This document shows positions 48,980 through 49,083 of a stretch of DNA of 49,083 bases, one piece after another. The position numbers and the translations under genes were made by a program. The stretch is from an uncultured Lachnospiraceae bacterium (lineage in GTDB: Bacteria; Bacillota; Clostridia; Lachnospirales; Lachnospiraceae). Position 1 is the first letter of the stretch. Each line of letters begins with the position of its first letter. The notes below the pieces were generated by a model that did not search any database, was not told where the DNA came from, and worked only from the letters and a program-made list of their open reading frames with translations. Location: NCBI GenBank assembly GCA_910588955.1, contig CAJURQ010000029.1, forward strand, positions 1 to 49,083. Reading direction: 5' to 3'.

Positions 48980-49006
48980 GGAGAATGCTAAAAAACAGCA
49001 TTCTCC
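48980..49006. repeat. GAGAATGC-type hairpin
   Basis: Perfect 9-bp arms GGAGAATGC / GCATTCTCC with a 9-nt A-rich loop. It is the third member of the short hairpin family at 10124-10148 and 33689-33707. No T tract follows. Nothing else is seen from here to the window end. Confidence 0.8.
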
Positions 49007-49083
49007 GCATTGAAGTTATGAAAATAAATGATAGGTAATTGTTAAATGTTTTTCTCTTTAGCTGTGGATAACTTTCTGCTATA

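Overview
The window looks like a chromosomal stretch from a Lachnospiraceae-type clostridium. The grounds are moderate GC, strong AGGAGG-type ribosome sites, consensus TTGACA/TATAAT promoters, and several gene families I know mainly from that group: the DUF5717/DUF5716-type operon, a CptIN type III toxin-antitoxin, a spore-type peptidoglycan-binding protein and LplB/YtcP-type sugar permeases. No rRNA, tRNA or CRISPR array was seen.

Layout. 1-3.9 kb is the right end of an integrated element that enters from the left: a truncated ORF, small ORFs, a TnpW-like protein and a large serine recombinase. The recombinase reads across the junction into a host gene (3878-4594, minus) whose 3' half is therefore cut off. 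4.7-6.5 kb holds a TetR regulator with a perfect operator and a translationally coupled proline-iminopeptidase-like hydrolase. 6.5-13.6 kb is a four-gene operon of unknown function: a giant helical-repeat protein, a DnaK/actin-fold protein, a TPR protein and a two-TM coiled-coil protein. A 230-bp inverted repeat follows, then purB and a CDF metal transporter.

16.3-19.5 kb is an AT-rich defence and toxin-antitoxin island. It contains a TIR-domain remnant, a putative EVE-plus-PD-(D/E)XK nuclease, a complete CptIN locus (promoter, two 45-nt RNA repeats, attenuating terminator, toxin), a probable small RNA gene and a hicA-hicB pair with a doubly frameshifted hicA. 19.6-28.5 kb is mostly core genes: a Cd/Zn P-type ATPase, a degenerate LytM protein with a bactofilin, rarA, purA behind a promoter and a leader terminator, an SDR, a HAD hydrolase and a flavodiiron protein. 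Remnants of a Phd/PIN module follow, then a MATE pump, a Nudix hydrolase, a small two-gene membrane module, tcdA, and a minus-strand pair whose hydrolase seems to have lost an internal segment.

34.1-37.9 kb is an unrecognised cluster: a frameshifted HTH regulator, a 795-aa protein with glycine- and serine-rich segments, and a beta-rich 194-aa protein. 38-49 kb holds a membrane diguanylate cyclase coupled to a GH2 beta-mannosidase, a DUF4143-type ATPase, a lipoprotein, and a LacI regulator divergent from two oligosaccharide ABC permeases.

A theme throughout is long intergenic palindromes (13.6, 26.5, 44.0 and 48.9 kb) and short GAGAATGC/GCATTCTC hairpins (10.1, 33.7 and 49.0 kb). They look like a dispersed MITE- or REP-like repeat population. 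All calls come from reading the sequence; no database search was run.
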